Of a stretch of 64,000 bases of DNA, positions 48,644 through 62,900 are shown in pieces (position 1 is the stretch's first letter; each line of letters starts with the position of its first letter). Below the pieces are notes generated by a model. That model worked only from the letters and a program-made list of their open reading frames with translations. It searched no databases and was not told the DNA's origin. The DNA is from Macrotrachela quadricornifera. Lineage: Eukaryota > Rotifera > Eurotatoria > Philodinida > Philodinidae. The position numbers and the translations under genes were made by a program. The DNA is taken from NCBI GenBank assembly GCA_022393335.1, contig JAJEKB010020935.1, forward strand, positions 607,824 through 671,823, given 5' to 3'.

Positions 48644-51600
48644 AAGATAATCTAATCATATACAGATATTTTTAGACTTATACAATAAAACAAGATATGG
48701 CATAATAGCAAGTATCATATATTGAACAAAGACTTGAATAGATGAATAGTCTACCAATTAGATTCATATATCTTATTTGTCGTTACATTATTTACAAGAA
48801 TTAATGCACTTTCGATAGTTCATAGTGTCTGTTAATTTTAATCGTGTCGATAAAACACTACACTTGATGATAGGAGAGCGGAGAACGAATGTATTCATAA
48901 AAATTCCGACAAATTCTCGTAATTAGGTTCAAAACCAAAGCCCAGATACTATCTTCATAAGAGTAGCTATGGTCTCACTTCTATAAGGAGCATTCATCCG
49001 TCTATTTACTGACATATCAATAAATCTCATCTTTATATTCTCACATGAATAATTAATCAGTTAAGAAAAATCAATTTCACTTGAACTTTGTGTCTATAAT
49101 ATTTTGAACTGTTTTTTTTTTATGTCAAAAGAGGACTTTTCTAATGGTGAACAATATTTTGTGAAACGTGATCTAAAAAGAATGTAGAATTATAAGAATA
49201 AAAGTTAAGATTCTTCTCCTCTCACACTTAGTGAAATATATGACATCTTTTTTATACTACCAACATGTATCAACATTATATAGTGGTTCATCAACTGAAA
49301 CATAAATTGAGACACTGACCCATTTATAATATAGGCAATTTCATCGTCTTTCACATTTTAATTTTGGACATATTACGGTAACACCTTTATCCAATTAAAA
49401 TATATTCGATCCATTTTCTCATGGTTCTCGCTCGAGTAATCAACTAATTAGTTATTAATTAATCATATACATATATATGAATCAATAATAATATTTGTAT
49501 TCTTTAACAGAATTAAAAAGTCATCCTCTACTATGTTGATAGCCAAAGCGATGAATGAAATAGTCAGAAGATGATATTGTATACTGATGAGGACACCTGG
49601 AGCACAGACTATCAGAATTCAGATAGAATAAGTCTTTAAAATGTATAGAATTTAATATATTTCTATAATATCACAATTCGAAAATGCAGAATCTTAAGAA
49701 GCTTTAAAATTCTGTAGAATTCTAATAACCAATAAAAGTTCATCATCTTTAAATTCAGATTCTATAAGATTATACAGACCAATTAAGTATCACATGATTT
49801 TGACAGTGGACATAAACTTTGATAATAATCAAATTTGCTAACATGGCAATTCTGATTATTTAATTCATTATTTTGATAAACGGTACATTATTCAATACAA
49901 AAATACTCATTTATTTAATTTAATCTATACGTAGATGCATAGAAACAACATACATCTAATTTAATTACGGTATGTGATAGAGTTGAAAGGCGTTTTTCGC
50001 ACGCTTACCTGACGGTTGAGTAGTAATCCGTGGCTTCTTCGAAACAACAACGACGAATTTTAATACCAGAGACAGAATAACTACAAAACGTATTAAAAAA
50101 AAAGGTATATAGCTGTTTGCCATCTAATAGTGATACTACGATTTGCATGGTAAAGAGATGCAATCGTAATAAGACATCATCGAGTCACTATAGCATTTAT
50201 GTGCCGATATAGACATGTATGTATAAACAGACGGTGTAGACGGGAAATCCATGATAAACTTACAGTGATCTTAGATTTCATTTCGACTTTTTTTGGACGT
50301 AATCAAATCTGAGATCACTGTATATTTTTCATGTGTTCACCGTCTTCACAGTCAGTCTATCTGTGCATGTCTAAAGTGGAGCAACACATCATCCAAAACT
50401 ATTGTATTTGGCAGTAATGCTTCCATGAGATGGCCTATTATTTCTTATGAATTACTTACCATATAGTTGTTTTTTGTGCATATTATGTTTTGCCAATAAT
50501 TCAAATACAAAGAATTAATGTCTTTTTGTTTGAAACCATTTTATATACAACTATCGCTCTCACAGGATTGATAAGAAATAAGTACTCTTCTTAGCAAAAA
50601 AAGGTTCCTGAAGTGCTATTATCTTTACAAAATGAACTTTACATATAAAGATAATAACACATGACTACGCCTCACCTATAAATATTTTGACGTCCGATAG
50701 TTTTACTTTTGCATTATTTCTTTTATTCGGTATATATATCATAGTTTAAAGTATTATTCTCTTTATCGTACTTGGTAAACATCTATTGTTTGTCGATATT
50801 TTTGCGTGCAGACTTTCTAAAATAGTATTTAAATTTGATCTCATTTTTCAAAGTAAAATAGGTCAATTTTACTCTCAAAATAAAGAAAATTGAATGAGAG
50901 TAAGCTATTTTTCTTATTGATTACCTAGTTCAGTATCATACACTAATAAAATTGCAGCTTTTTAAAGTATTTTTCGTACTGTTTCTATATAAAGTAAATA
51001 TCAATATCGCATTTTCTTTTTTACTCTATGTCATTTTCCGTTTAATTTATGAAGAAATTGCTTTGATTCGTTTTAGGAATTTCTAGAAAACTCATTTAAT
51101 TCTAAGTCATTGTTGTACAACTTTTATAAGACCAGCCAAGATAGAATCGACCCAGAATTTCGACGGTGGTTCTAAAGTCGACGCCGATCGATTCTGGACA
51201 CAAGTGCAAATGACTATTCAAGAGGAGTAATTAAATTAAATAACTCGATCAGTACCATAGTGATAGTCGCTACTTGAAAACTTTAACTATTATTATCAGA
51301 ACCGAGAAAAAGTCCGAGAATTAGTAAAGAAAATTAATTTTAGATGTGGAGCACCTAAAATTTTATTATGCCATGATCAAGAAGCAAAATACTATTCTGT
51401 ATAAGTTGGGTTTTTTAAAAAAAAATTTCATTTTAGTTTTTCAACTATATAAAAACAACCAACGTGTGAACATATTTAGGTGTTCAAGCATTTTAGAGTC
51501 CATCTTTTGGCTATAAGTAAACCTTGATAAGATATGAAAAAAACCTAAAAAGGATTCATTCTCTCGCTGTATACGGCTTGTCCGATCTGTTCTAAGTTAG

Positions 51601-53553
51601 AAGTTAGGTTAAATCTTATGAATAATACTTCTGCTTAGTGTTCATCAGTCCGAACAACACTCGTACACTGATTTCTATCATCAGAGACTGAGTCTTCTCA
51701 GGAACAACTATTATCTCCGATTGTTTGGATTCTTACGACAGTTTAGGCAAGGAGGGCTATCAACACCTGAAACTTAATCATTTGATCACTTCAAGGAGCC
51801 TGAAACTGGTGCATGTACCAATTTCATCAAAACTTCTTGGAGACACCCAAAAGTCGCCATGATACAATATTATCGTAAAAAGGATTTTTTTCCATCTCAT
51901 TTAGCCAAATACATGTTCTGATATATTATTGGATAATTCCTTCACATTTATACAGTACTGAATGCACATTTTTTTGATCCCATTTCACTTATGTTTTATT
52001 CATAACAAAATTTTCTTATTCTGTTAAAATTTTCCTACAATTTCCTCTTTATAATAGATACAGGAGGATCGAGTACTTTTGAAAGTTTTCAATGGTCTAA
52101 AATCGGTTTAGATCGATGACCATGAAGTTTTTTAAATTGTTTTATCATTTTCTGCGCATAATAGAACCGGCGAAGTGAAAAAATCGTAAAATCAAAGGTG
52201 TTTACGTAAACTACACTTATACTGTTTTTTTAATTTTTAAGCAACTATTATCGAAATTAGTCAAAATTATTCAAAGATCTTTTGGTTTTTTGGTTATTTT
52301 TGGTTAAAAATGTATGATTTCAATCGATTTTTATCGGATTTTACCGTAATTATTTTTACATAGGAAAGATCAGCAACTATTTAATATGAATCTGGACTCA
52401 TAGTCGACCAATGAAAACAAATTGTGAGTCGCAGCTTCACGTTCAAAAAGATGTCGTAATGTTCCATATTCATACATAGGTTATTATCAATGTAAATCAA
52501 CGCTGGCAATGGTAAGTTAGTATTTTAGTAATCATTAATACTGTTATCATCGGTGCTCCAGTGAACCCTAACATTGACATTGCACATCCCTAGTCATAAC
52601 TCATTAAGATCTATAAGATACTCATAGTCTCGACTCAAAAACGAATAAGCATCTGGGCAATGTTCTCTTGTAAGTTATTGTTCGAATAGAAACTAACATG
52701 ACCTGGGACGTTTTTAGAAGCGAAACGTCTGACATCCGATCTAATGTTATTTAATATTTAAAGGGCTCTCCAAAATTACTTACAATCATTTATCACCCTC
52801 ACCCTCAACATTAATTAAGAGCATTTAATATTAGTTACCAATACTTCCGATTGAATCAGATCAGTATGAGTTGTCCAATGCTAAGGAGTGTTATGCTGAT
52901 AATCAACCTTAACTAGTGTTAATTAATCGTAAATGATATTGCAGTCAAAATATAATGTGTTTCAACATTGTTTTGAAAGACTAGAAGTTGGAATGTGCGA
53001 GAGATTTACAGTTTCGTCGCTTGAAAACATTTTTGTTTTAATAATTCATATTCGATGAATTATCTTCCAATGAAACATATGTTATCGATTATTTCATTCT
53101 GACAGACAACGTTAGATCAAGACATAGCTACTATTGAAACTGTAATCTTCCTGATACAGTTCCTTCACACATATTCAATATGTCAGATTAGTTCTATAGT
53201 CGAAATCATTTCATATATAAATACGAACTAATGTACTCAACTTCGATGAAGAAATTATTCTTAACAAAGAAAGGGTTTCTAATCGTTAATATAATGTATA
53301 TCGTACGTTGATATTGATCTCTATCTAATCGATAAATTTTAGATAGTACCAAAATTTAATTAGTGACAAAGAACATTTTGCAAGAAGAACAAAAGAAATA
53401 CTGTATTCATCTCCAAATCTAGTCGAAAATACATTACGGTATGTTAACATGTCACATTTTTTAGTTCATTATACTTTTATTGACAAAAAAAATGTTAAGT
53501 TTTTCTTAATATATCATTTAAATCACATGACACCATTTTTCTCAAAGTTGACG
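48644..53553. other. Long intergenic region, mostly unassigned
   Basis: No gene is supported over about 4.9 kb. There is a hairpin at 50211-50372. A short coding-like stretch (KVDADRFWTQVQMTIQEE) on the plus strand at about 51174-51230 lacks context and is too short to call. Confidence 0.4.
50211..50372. repeat. Imperfect hairpin of about 160 nt
   Basis: The outer AGACATGTATG pairs with GTGCATGTCT, then ACGGTG with CACCGT, and the inner ACAGTGATCTTAGATTT with AAATCTGAGATCACTGT, around a loop of about 25 nt. It looks like a small MITE. Confidence 0.65.
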
Positions 53554-54940
53554 TTATGGTAAAGGTCTAAGGTACTGTACAAGATTTTGAGCAAGTGGTT
53601 GTACAAGATTGGTTTGAATAAATATTTGTTTGATAGAGTTACGCACTTCAGGAAGTCCAATGAGAGACATGAATGGACAGAGAAGACAACCGATGTACTG
53701 GAAGTAAATGAATAAACGTAAAGATAATTCGAGAGAAAATGGTACTGAAGTAATAAGTGGAAGGACATAGGACACGATACTTGGCATCCAGACAATTATG
53801 TACATAATAGAGACAGCTGCTAACTGAAGAACCATTTTACGATTACGTTGCCAGATTGCACGTTGACCGACACGACGTTTTTGAAAAAGTACACGAGCAA
53901 TAAGCATCGTTGTTGCAATGGTACCCACAACAATAGGAGTACATATATTGCAGAACCAATCATATAAACCAAGGCTAAACTATAAACAAAAGTAGTTGAC
54001 TTTTAAAATATTCCTTTACAAAAAGGATAATCTTTAGTAAAGTCGATTAGTTCTCGAGGATTCTAAAAATCTTCACAATAAATGATTTTCTCGAAAGAAC
54101 ATATGTTTTCATTCCAAAAATATTCTCCAAATCAATATAGTTTTCTTTCATCTATCATAAAAATGTTGAAAGGAATAATCAATACTGAAAAATCGAAATT
54201 ATCAAATGTACAATACATACAACTAACTATATTAGTTGTTTGTCTTAGCAAAATTATTGCATAATACATGTCAACCTAAAACGACACAATATGTACTGCT
54301 TGAACTACTGTTAAATACTAAACTCAGAGAGACTAACTAGAAGCATAATTACAAAATATAAAAATATATTAGACGTACCTCATATTGATAACATGAACCG
54401 CCACAAGTAAATTGAGTATAATCAAAGAAGCTTTCACATGAATATATAACGATCAATCCTATATACAATAGAGGTGGATAGATCAGACAGAATAGTAATG
54501 GACTATAATGAAATAGAATTAAATGTTTTTTGAAGAAGACTCGATGAAAAACAAGAAAATAGCGTTCAACACATCCATAAGCCATAAGCACAAGACCAGT
54601 TGCACATAATGTATAATTATATACAAGCCAAAACCGACAGAATTGATATGTTTGTATAAATACAAATCCTGTACGTAACGTAACTAATGTTAATGGCATA
54701 TCGGTGATTACCTTTAACAAATAAATCAAATAATTTACATAACATCAAATTATAATCGATTACTTGAATAAAATTGATAAATAATAATATGAGAATAGTG
54801 TGATTATTGAGTCGTTTACGAAGTTGTTGATATCGAGCAAATTGAAAGAAGATGAATAATGAACATATAGTAGAAGGAATCACTATTATTAGGAGAATTA
54901 CAAAAACGATTGAATGAATTAAAGACATATCGATTTGCAT
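53554..54940 (-). CDS. Rhodopsin-like GPCR, three exons
   Basis: Splicing 54764-54940, 54379-54711 and 53554-53979 on the minus strand gives 311 residues without a stop. The introns are 52 and 399 nt, both GT-AG and phase 0. TM1 follows a six-residue N-terminus (IHSIVFVILLIIVIP). Cys84 fits the conserved disulfide. TM3 ends LMAYGCVERYFLVFH, giving an E-R-Y version of DRY at 108-110. A basic loop (QKRRVGQ, WQRNRKM) precedes TM6, and TM7 ends CLLCPFMSLIGLPEVR, with a degenerate NPxxY region. It belongs to a different receptor subfamily from the one at 3565. The very short N-terminus suits a small peptide or amine ligand, but none can be assigned. Confidence 0.82.
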
Positions 54941-57389
54941 GGTATTTTACTCTCAGTTTATGAATAGCAGAAATATTCTCAGTAGAATAATTTTTATAAT
55001 TTTATTGGAATATTGAAAAATTTCATCATCAACATTTCTAGAACGGCTTTATCTCGTGATGCACTTCCGTATTCAATGACCCCAACTTGATATAGCTTGT
55101 TTTATAAAAAAGTTAATTTTATACTATCAGTAGGAGTTGCACATTATAAAATACTAATTGATCATTCTTCATAAACATCCCTGTTGGGTAAACTAGAACT
55201 AATTAATACATTGTATATAATTATATCTTGAAAGTTTTTTTTTTACCAGCATGTTGAATCAAAGTATGATGCATTGATAAAGTTATTCTATTGAAAACAA
55301 GGATATAGAAGATTATAATCAGACAGTTATATTATTATAAGATAATGACGTCAAGTTATTCTTATGCTATGCTATCTAAATAGTAACGAGTTAGATTAAA
55401 GAATTTCCACATGCATACTTAAAGTCCACAGATCGGTATTGATGATTAATTGTAATAAAGGTCTTGATGAACTTAGAGAACAGTTTTTAAATCAAGTATA
55501 TACTGAACCGTATGCCACAATATATTATTTAATACGTGATGAAAAACGCCCAAAAAAGTTCACAATTATATAATTTCATTGAGAAATTTCAATTTTTTGA
55601 AGATATAATACGTATATTATCAAAATATAATGTAGAAGGAGATATTATTTGAAAATATTTTCTCATCAATATTTCAGAGAACATATGAAAAAAGAGGAAT
55701 ATATTAAATTCAAAAAATTATAATCAATTATTTTCTATTCTTTCGACTGAAGGGAGGATCGTATGAAAAAAAATAGTTTGTTTGCTTGATTACCGTCGGG
55801 CTCAATAAAACATGTGTTCTTTCACAAACATATTAACGACTTATACAGCTTTAAAAAGCTCAGAGTCAGGATAGGGCAATCGAATGGCATTATTAGTTTT
55901 TCAAAATTTTCAACGAATTTCGCTGACTGAAGGGGACGGGGGTCATATGAGAAATAATGGTTTGTTTGCTTGCTTGACACTGGGTCAAAGGTCAAAACAA
56001 CGACTTAAAATTATCTGTCCATACAGGAACCGCTCCGAAGATTTCCAACTTGGTACCATATCTCAGTGATCACTACATCCTAATTATCAACCAATCAGAA
56101 TCTTTTGGAGTGCAGAGTTAGCCAATCGCGTTTTTTGGCCTTCGAATATTCGATCAATTAGATCCTTTTAGACCATACAGTCAGCCAATCCCTTGTTTTG
56201 ACCCTCGACCTAGTCAGATTCTTCTAGAATAATAAGTAAACCGATCGACTTCCTGGGCTTAGATGCATCGAACTAGTTCGAGTTTATATAATTTTGTAGG
56301 CCGTAATTATATATTTTGAAGATGGATGTTACATCTAAGCAGGTCTTTCGAGACGAAGGTATCAGACAAACATATATTGTGGCTATCGATCTTCGAGTCA
56401 GTTAAGTTGTCAGAATTTTGAATTCGTATCGGCTGAGATATAAAAGATAGGATTTCTGTAGATCATGCAACTTTAACCGAGTTACGAAAACAGTTGTGAT
56501 TTGTCAACTGCAGGCTGGAGTCTTTCTAAGCGTTTGATATGAAAGATTTGGAAGAGGTGACAGTTCGATAGTATAAGTCGATCTTCACAGTAATCGATCT
56601 GGAGTTTTCATGAGTTTCCGAAAAGGAAAGGGAAGGAAAGTAGTACAACGGTAGTTGGGGAATTCTATATAAGAAAATACGCCACTCTCATATATATGTC
56701 TTTTTCTGATGATACAAGTTGGAATAAGCCACACAAAATGGTAGCAATTCGCTCCGTTCCCTTTTGCTAAACCTATCACAAAATCTTCTTCGATGTCTAA
56801 ACCTATATATAATCATCAAGATCAGTTGCGACTAGAAATTGGTGTTAAATATGATTATGAACACATAGAATTAAGAATTGATGATTTTGAATATGAATAA
56901 TTAGTATCTTGTGTGGCAAAGAAATTCCAGTATCTTTAGTATATTTCGATCTATCTATGAGTTTAAAATGTTATTCATTGATTGTCTGTAGAATTCGAAC
57001 TTTTAAATGCATGTTAGACAGGGAAAAGTGAAGTTAAGTATTTGAGTTCTGATCAGATATATTTGTCGAAAGAACTAGAAAATAAAGCTTACCACAATGT
57101 ATTCATTATATATACATATGTAAGTCATGGGTTCAATACTTTCAATAATGAATACAATATAAAACTTGGATTAGTGAAATGTATATGGAATTTATTGAAA
57201 CATTATTTTGCAGTGGTTACTATTTCGATATGGATATGCTTCAAATTTAGATAGGCCTAATTGTCAAAATAAAACAGCAGTAAGTCAAAAAGAATAAATG
57301 CTGAATCGAATAAAATGTATGAACATATTTCTCACTTTGATTGTAATATTTTTATTCATTGCATCTAATGGTGCAATTGCGTCGCTATC
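54941..57389. other. Intergenic with direct and tandem repeats
   Basis: Two related stretches, 55741-55803 and 55918-55983, share CGACTGAAGG or CTGACTGAAGG, GTATGA or CATATGA, and TAGTTTGTTTGCTTG-like words. 56096-56273 is a three-unit minisatellite. Other short frames (56800-56900, 57042-57254) match no family. Confidence 0.4.
56096..56273. repeat. Degenerate minisatellite, about three 59-60-bp units
   Basis: Units begin near 56096, 56155 and 56214. Each starts with a CAGAATCTTTTGGA-like block (TAGATCCTTTTAGA, CAGATTCTTCTAGA), carries AGCCAATC or ACCGATC about 25 nt later, and ends with a TTTGGCCTTCGA-like block. The units are substantially diverged. Confidence 0.6.
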
Positions 57390-58011
57390 CTAGGAATACC
57401 TGTCATTTTAACTGAAAATCTTGCCATTGAACTTGGTCTTACTATTGGGATTAATAGAATTTTCCGACAATTAGTCTATCAGACAGATTCTGTATCAATA
57501 TATATTTTATTAAAAATATTCCCAAGCAATACACAATATATTCACCAACCAGTGTATGCACTAATAGAAACCGTTAAATCAAAAATTGAATTTAACTTTG
57601 AAGAACTTCAACCAAAACTTGTTCCAATATCTATAATGGAGCAAATCTTTCGAATAGATATATCTGATATTCTTCCAAAAAAACAAGAAACTAAATCGAA
57701 AAGCAAATTTATCAATCAGACGTCAAGCATTACTACGGATACCTGCCTATTGTATCACAACACATAAGAGTCAAGATCAAACTTTGAATAAAGTGGTGAT
57801 TGACCTTAAACTACCGAATGAAACTGAAGATACTGCCACAGTTTATGTATCGTTATCACGTGTAAAACATTTCACCGATCTAATTATTTTACGCCATTTT
57901 GATTATAATGTTTTACTAATTAAATCAAGTAAATCTCAAGTCTCAGAAATGATAAGACTTGATCAATTGTATTTGGAAACACAAAAACGTTTGATTTTTC
58001 CATGTACATGA
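57390..58011 (+). pseudogene. PIF1-like / Helitron helicase C-terminal relic
   Basis: From 57390 the frame reads LGIPVILTENLAIELGLTIG and continues to about 57720. The frame then shifts, and the next frame (to the TGA ending at 58011) carries IPAYCITTHKSQDQTLNKVV and VYVSLSRVKHFTDLIIL. The latter are the C-terminal helicase motifs of the PIF1 group, where TxHKxQGxT and YVALSR are expected; the Gly of QGxT is Asp here. There is no N-terminal Walker A domain upstream, and the fragment is frameshifted. In bdelloids such sequences come from Helitrons or multi-copy PIF1 families; no Rep domain or Helitron terminus was found. Confidence 0.65.
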
Positions 58012-59061
58012 TCCTTTTTTCTTATATGTTTATTTAAAGTTTTACATTTAAACCTTGTTTTTTTTCTCTATGACAGTAGTATGTTGTATATATTAGCATT
58101 GCTTTTTTTACTTTTTTCAGTCGTGGTTTGATATAATATTTGCTAGTTGTAGATATCTCGTTTTCTATACTTTTGTAATCACCAACATGATTTAAATATA
58201 TTAGTATCATGTAGTTGTTTGTAAAACTTTGAATATCACTATATAAATATACTCTGATTGATTAGAAGCCTAGATTTATCTATATATGCGAGCAGCCATT
58301 AACAATTGAGAGTATATGCGTCGTCTTTAATTTCTCCATTGCATTTCCATTAAAAGATTAATCTTTTATTTATATTCTTAATCATGAAACAATTAGAAAC
58401 ATTTTTTTGAAATTCTGTACCGCTTAGAAAAGAATTTTTTAATAGCATTTTAAAACCATCTGTCTCTATAAGTTGCTACTGATAATAGCGATTTTATTTG
58501 TCAAAATCGTTACAATTCTGAATAAATTATACTATTGTACGTCATAATAATAGTATTGTAACGCATATGCTCAGTTATATTTGACGTTATCGAGAGTCTT
58601 CTCAACCAAATAAAAAAAATAGTATGCGAGCAGTTTCAACTGTTCAGTCGAGGGTTAGGCAAGTTCGAGCAACGAGCGTTACTTATCTATACATGATGCT
58701 GCTTTAATTCTTTTCAATATGACCTATATAAGTTTTACTACTATCGAGAAGTCATTAATACTGAATCAAAGTCATTTCTTCTATTATACTTATTCACATC
58801 TGTTTTTATTTAGTTTCTTTATTCTGTTCTCTTTCTTGTTGACATCAATATATCTCTTAGCTTTCCGGCATGCGCAGAAGTTAACATTCTCAAATCTTTT
58901 TTTTTTTTCTATTCATTATAACTCTTGCTTTTCTCTCTAAAAAATTATATTTGTTTTGTTTTTTTTTATATATGAATATAATTGACAACTCACTAAATAA
59001 TAAATAACATTTTTTTTCACATCAATAAAAGTAAATTTTGTACTTGAATCAATTGTATCAA
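58012..59061. other. Intergenic, nothing recognised
   Basis: AT-rich with pyrimidine runs towards the right, probably the upstream region of the small gene at 59062. No promoter can be placed with confidence. Confidence 0.35.
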
Positions 59062-59340
59062 ATGGGTAGCGGTAGTAGCAAAAAAATTGAATTATCTAGT
59101 GAGTAGAAATTCTGTTCGAAATATTAAATGTATAAAATAAATAATTTAGCTTATACACAATCAGAAATAGTTGAAACAGATGAACATAAAAGTAGTTCAA
59201 ATTCTACAGCAAAACGAATGGCACGTGGAGCATTTATGGTAGTTAATCCAGCAGGAGCATTAACAATGAGAGTAATTAATTCGGCGAAGAATTCAAACAT
59301 GAATAATAATGTCTATTCAACTACTAATGATGGATCTTAA
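59062..59340 (+). CDS. Small N-myristoylation-signal protein, two exons
   Basis: Exon 1 (59062-59098) and exon 2 (59150-59340) join across a 51-nt GT-AG intron in phase 1 to give 75 residues. The N-terminus MGSGSSKK matches the N-myristoyltransferase consensus (Gly2, Ser6, then Lys), so a membrane-tethered cytosolic protein is predicted. The remainder is Ser/Asn-rich with a short hydrophobic-basic segment (AKRMARGAFMVVNPAGALTMRV). It has no known domain. The intact splice sites, phase and lipidation signal together support a real gene despite its size. The function is unknown. Confidence 0.55.
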
Positions 59341-62300
59341 TGTAAATGATTAATTTTTTGTTTTATATTTGAATTTTATTTTTTATTTCATTATAAAACA
59401 CGTAATTAATCATAAAAAACTTTTTTTTCACATATATGAGTAAAATTACTTTGAAAAAATTGAAATGAGATTTTTCTAGAAATTAGCTCATATACTTTAT
59501 TTTATTATATTCATTCAAATTTTGAAATGATATATATATACATTAAATAATATGTCGTATGATAGAACACTATTGCTGTTAACTATTATTATAAATTCAT
59601 AAATCTTTAATGGTGATACATCATTCAAAGCAAATAGTTTTATTGCTAAAAGATAATTATATTATTTTTCATTGTATTTAAATAAAACTAATTGGGCTTT
59701 ATATCGCGTATTAAACTTTATTTTTGATTGAGATAAAAGATTTGATCAACATGTATAATATTAAGAATTTTTATATCTTATTTAAGAGTTATAGAGTTTT
59801 TTAAATTTATCTTTTATATAGGTAAAATGTTTAGTAGAAGAAAGTTGAATATTGCTTGAAAAAAAATAGCGTATAAGTTCGTATATATGACATCATAATA
59901 TAAAATGTAAACGTTATTATTATCTCGCAAGAAAAAAAATACGAGAAACTTCCTTTTTTTTTCATCTAATTAGTTCCTGCCTCTTTTCTCCTCTTCTCTA
60001 GTTTTTATGTCATTTTTTCTTTTCTATATAAGTTTATAAAAGAAGCTATGATACATCTCAATTTAATGAATGTATTATAAAATAATATTTTATTTTGATC
60101 TTCTTTTCTACATTGACATAGTGGAAAGAATGTCTTTTTCCAATTTCATATGAATTTGTGTAATCAATTAATTTGAATTTCGTATCTATATAGTGTATTC
60201 TCTTGTTCGGATCATTTCGTTTATTTGACGTTTCATTCTGTTAATCGTTGAATAAATATATATCATTGTCAATAAAATAAAAGTCAAATCAAACTTTTCA
60301 CTGGCTCATTGTTTCTGTATTCAAGTGTTTAAAAAGTATATTTATGGTTCTATTCATATCCATCATCTCTGTTTAAGATCTTAAAGAGATATTGATTGAC
60401 TTTAATTATGACACAATATAAACTCGTTCGATGGAATGTATATTTACTAAAGACGAATGGATGAACATCATGCAAATAGAGGCTTATAATTTGATTTATA
60501 AAGTTAATAGAAAATAAATACTACAACTTGTCACTTTTGTATTTGTAGTCTCAAGAAAAGAACCTCAAATTAACTCTTCTTCGTGAATCAAACAATACTC
60601 GTGTACTCACTTAATAGCTCTTATGATAATCTAGGAAGGTCGAAAAATTCCACACATTGATTGGCAAACGAAATAGCATTGAGTGTCAAAAGGTTTATCA
60701 TTATCTTGTGTACTTCTAATTAAATATTACTAAATAATATTTAATTAGATGCTACTTTCTCATATCAGGTCCTTTTTATTAATATTCGTTTACACTGGAA
60801 TACTGTACTTCATTTTTCTATGTAACATACTGAATCAAGTTATATTTTTTGATTTTTCGTTCCTTTGGAGTTAACGAGTTTTTTTTTTTTAGTTCATGTT
60901 TCTATTAATTTGAGCTCGGAATAAAATGAGATCATTATTCTTATTTCTTTCATTCGTATTAATTAATTATTTTTCATTTCTAGAATGATATGATCATATA
61001 AGAGAGTGAGATCTTTATTTTTTTATTTAGCTAAAATCTCTTTCTTATTTAGTTTATAATGGATCGAAATTTCAATAAATGAAATACAAACTTTGTCAAT
61101 TGTATGTTCATTTTGTCATTTCAGAGATTACTTTAATTAAATTGACTTCAATCTGAGTTGCAATTATTATAATAAAAAATTCATTCTAATAAATGGTCTC
61201 AATATATATCACCAATATGATTGTGAAAAAATAATTCTTTAGTAACATACGAAATAATCTGAATATGCGGAAAAGGTATATTTATAGTCATTTTCATTTT
61301 TGTATAGGACATGTAAGAATATTTTTTTCAGAAAAATAACGCCATAGTTTTAAATAGTACTAATAATAAATTTTATACTTAAGAAAAGCATGTCAAAAAT
61401 GGAATTTATTATTATGAATTAGTAAAGGTTATGAGAACTTTTCATAATTAAATTCAAGAAATTTCTAGAATCTCATGTCATATTCGTATGAAGTATTTCA
61501 AATAGATAATGAACAGCATGAAGTTATCGACATATGACTTGGAAATTTGTTGATCTAAATGTAACTGAAAATGTTGAAAAAATAGTCAAATATAGAGCTA
61601 GAAAAACAAACACTAGCAGAAATGGAACGTGATCATGACGATGAAAAAATACTAAAAAAATATGAAAATAAATTCTAGAAATTCTCCGAATTTGACATTG
61701 CAAAGTTCCTGTAACCATTAATAATTAACATTAATAAATCCTACTGAACATTATATAAGTGAGCAACATGAATATATATTGCTTCTCATCGGAGATTGAC
61801 GATAATAACAAATGTTATCTATAATGAATCAGAGATTTCTTCACAAATGACAATGGATAATTAGTTATTTATGAATTTAAATTTTTTATTTATTTGCTTA
61901 ATCGCGATTGGACGAGATTTGCTTTAGAACCACGTCTCCACCATGAGTTGTCTAATTCTGAATGTTTAGGAAAAGAAAAGTTTTTTTTTCCTTTATTATA
62001 AATTATAATTGTAGTTATAATGTTGGCGTCTGTAAGTTTAGAAAGATTTCAATGGGTTTTGAAACGAGTGTAACAGCTCCAATTTAGCTTCTCTTAGAGA
62101 AACTGTTCGAATAACTCTTTAGATAGAAATTCATTAGTACTCTGTTGCCTTAACAGAACAAAAGTGTATTGTTATAGGAATACAGCATTAACAAATTTAT
62201 ATCAACTGAGTTGTCATACCTCCAGGCTGCAATGAATTTTAGTCTGACTAGAGTTCGCTGTGTCTCACTCACTCATCAATTATATAGAAAAAGAATTTGT

Positions 62301-62900
62301 TCTTATCCTAAATTTGCAGAAGATATCCTCTGTAGCCGTATATGCTACTTTGAAAGTTAAATGATTGCAATCTTGTCCTATTCAGGATTAGTTTCATTGT
62401 TCATACGTTTTTTAAATTTGAATTATTTTCGAAGTTGAATAACGTAGCTACCTTAGTGACAATAAATGTGGAATTTTTCAATGATAAACATCGAAACAGC
62501 TCACTCCGTAGAAACGAATTGAAAATCAAACAATGATTATATACGAAATTATTCTACTGACAGTAATGAAAAAGAATTTCGTGTCAAGCGATTAATATTC
62601 TGTTTAATTAAGAACTATCAACTCGTCTAATCATAATTTATGTAGAGGCTACTCAAGAAATTGTCTTCATTATTAAATCACTTATTGAGTGAGAATTAAT
62701 TAATCATAGATTATTGGCTATGTTGATTTTAGATGACATTATGAAAACGACAAAGAAGCTTTCTCAAGATAGTTGAACAGAATAACAGTTATTTTAACCG
62801 GAAAATATCTTTGCTAATTTGTCATATCATTCTTTTTTGGGACGAACAATGATTGAAAACTATGATCCTATAATACGAGTAATATTGCATGAGTTTTATT
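59341..62900. other. Long AT-rich intergenic region
   Basis: About 3.5 kb without a supportable gene, RNA gene or clear repeat. Short frames are chance-like. Confidence 0.45.

Noticed and set aside
51174..51230. Short coding-like stretch on the plus strand
   Set aside because: Only 18 codons before a stop, with no supporting exon or family match.
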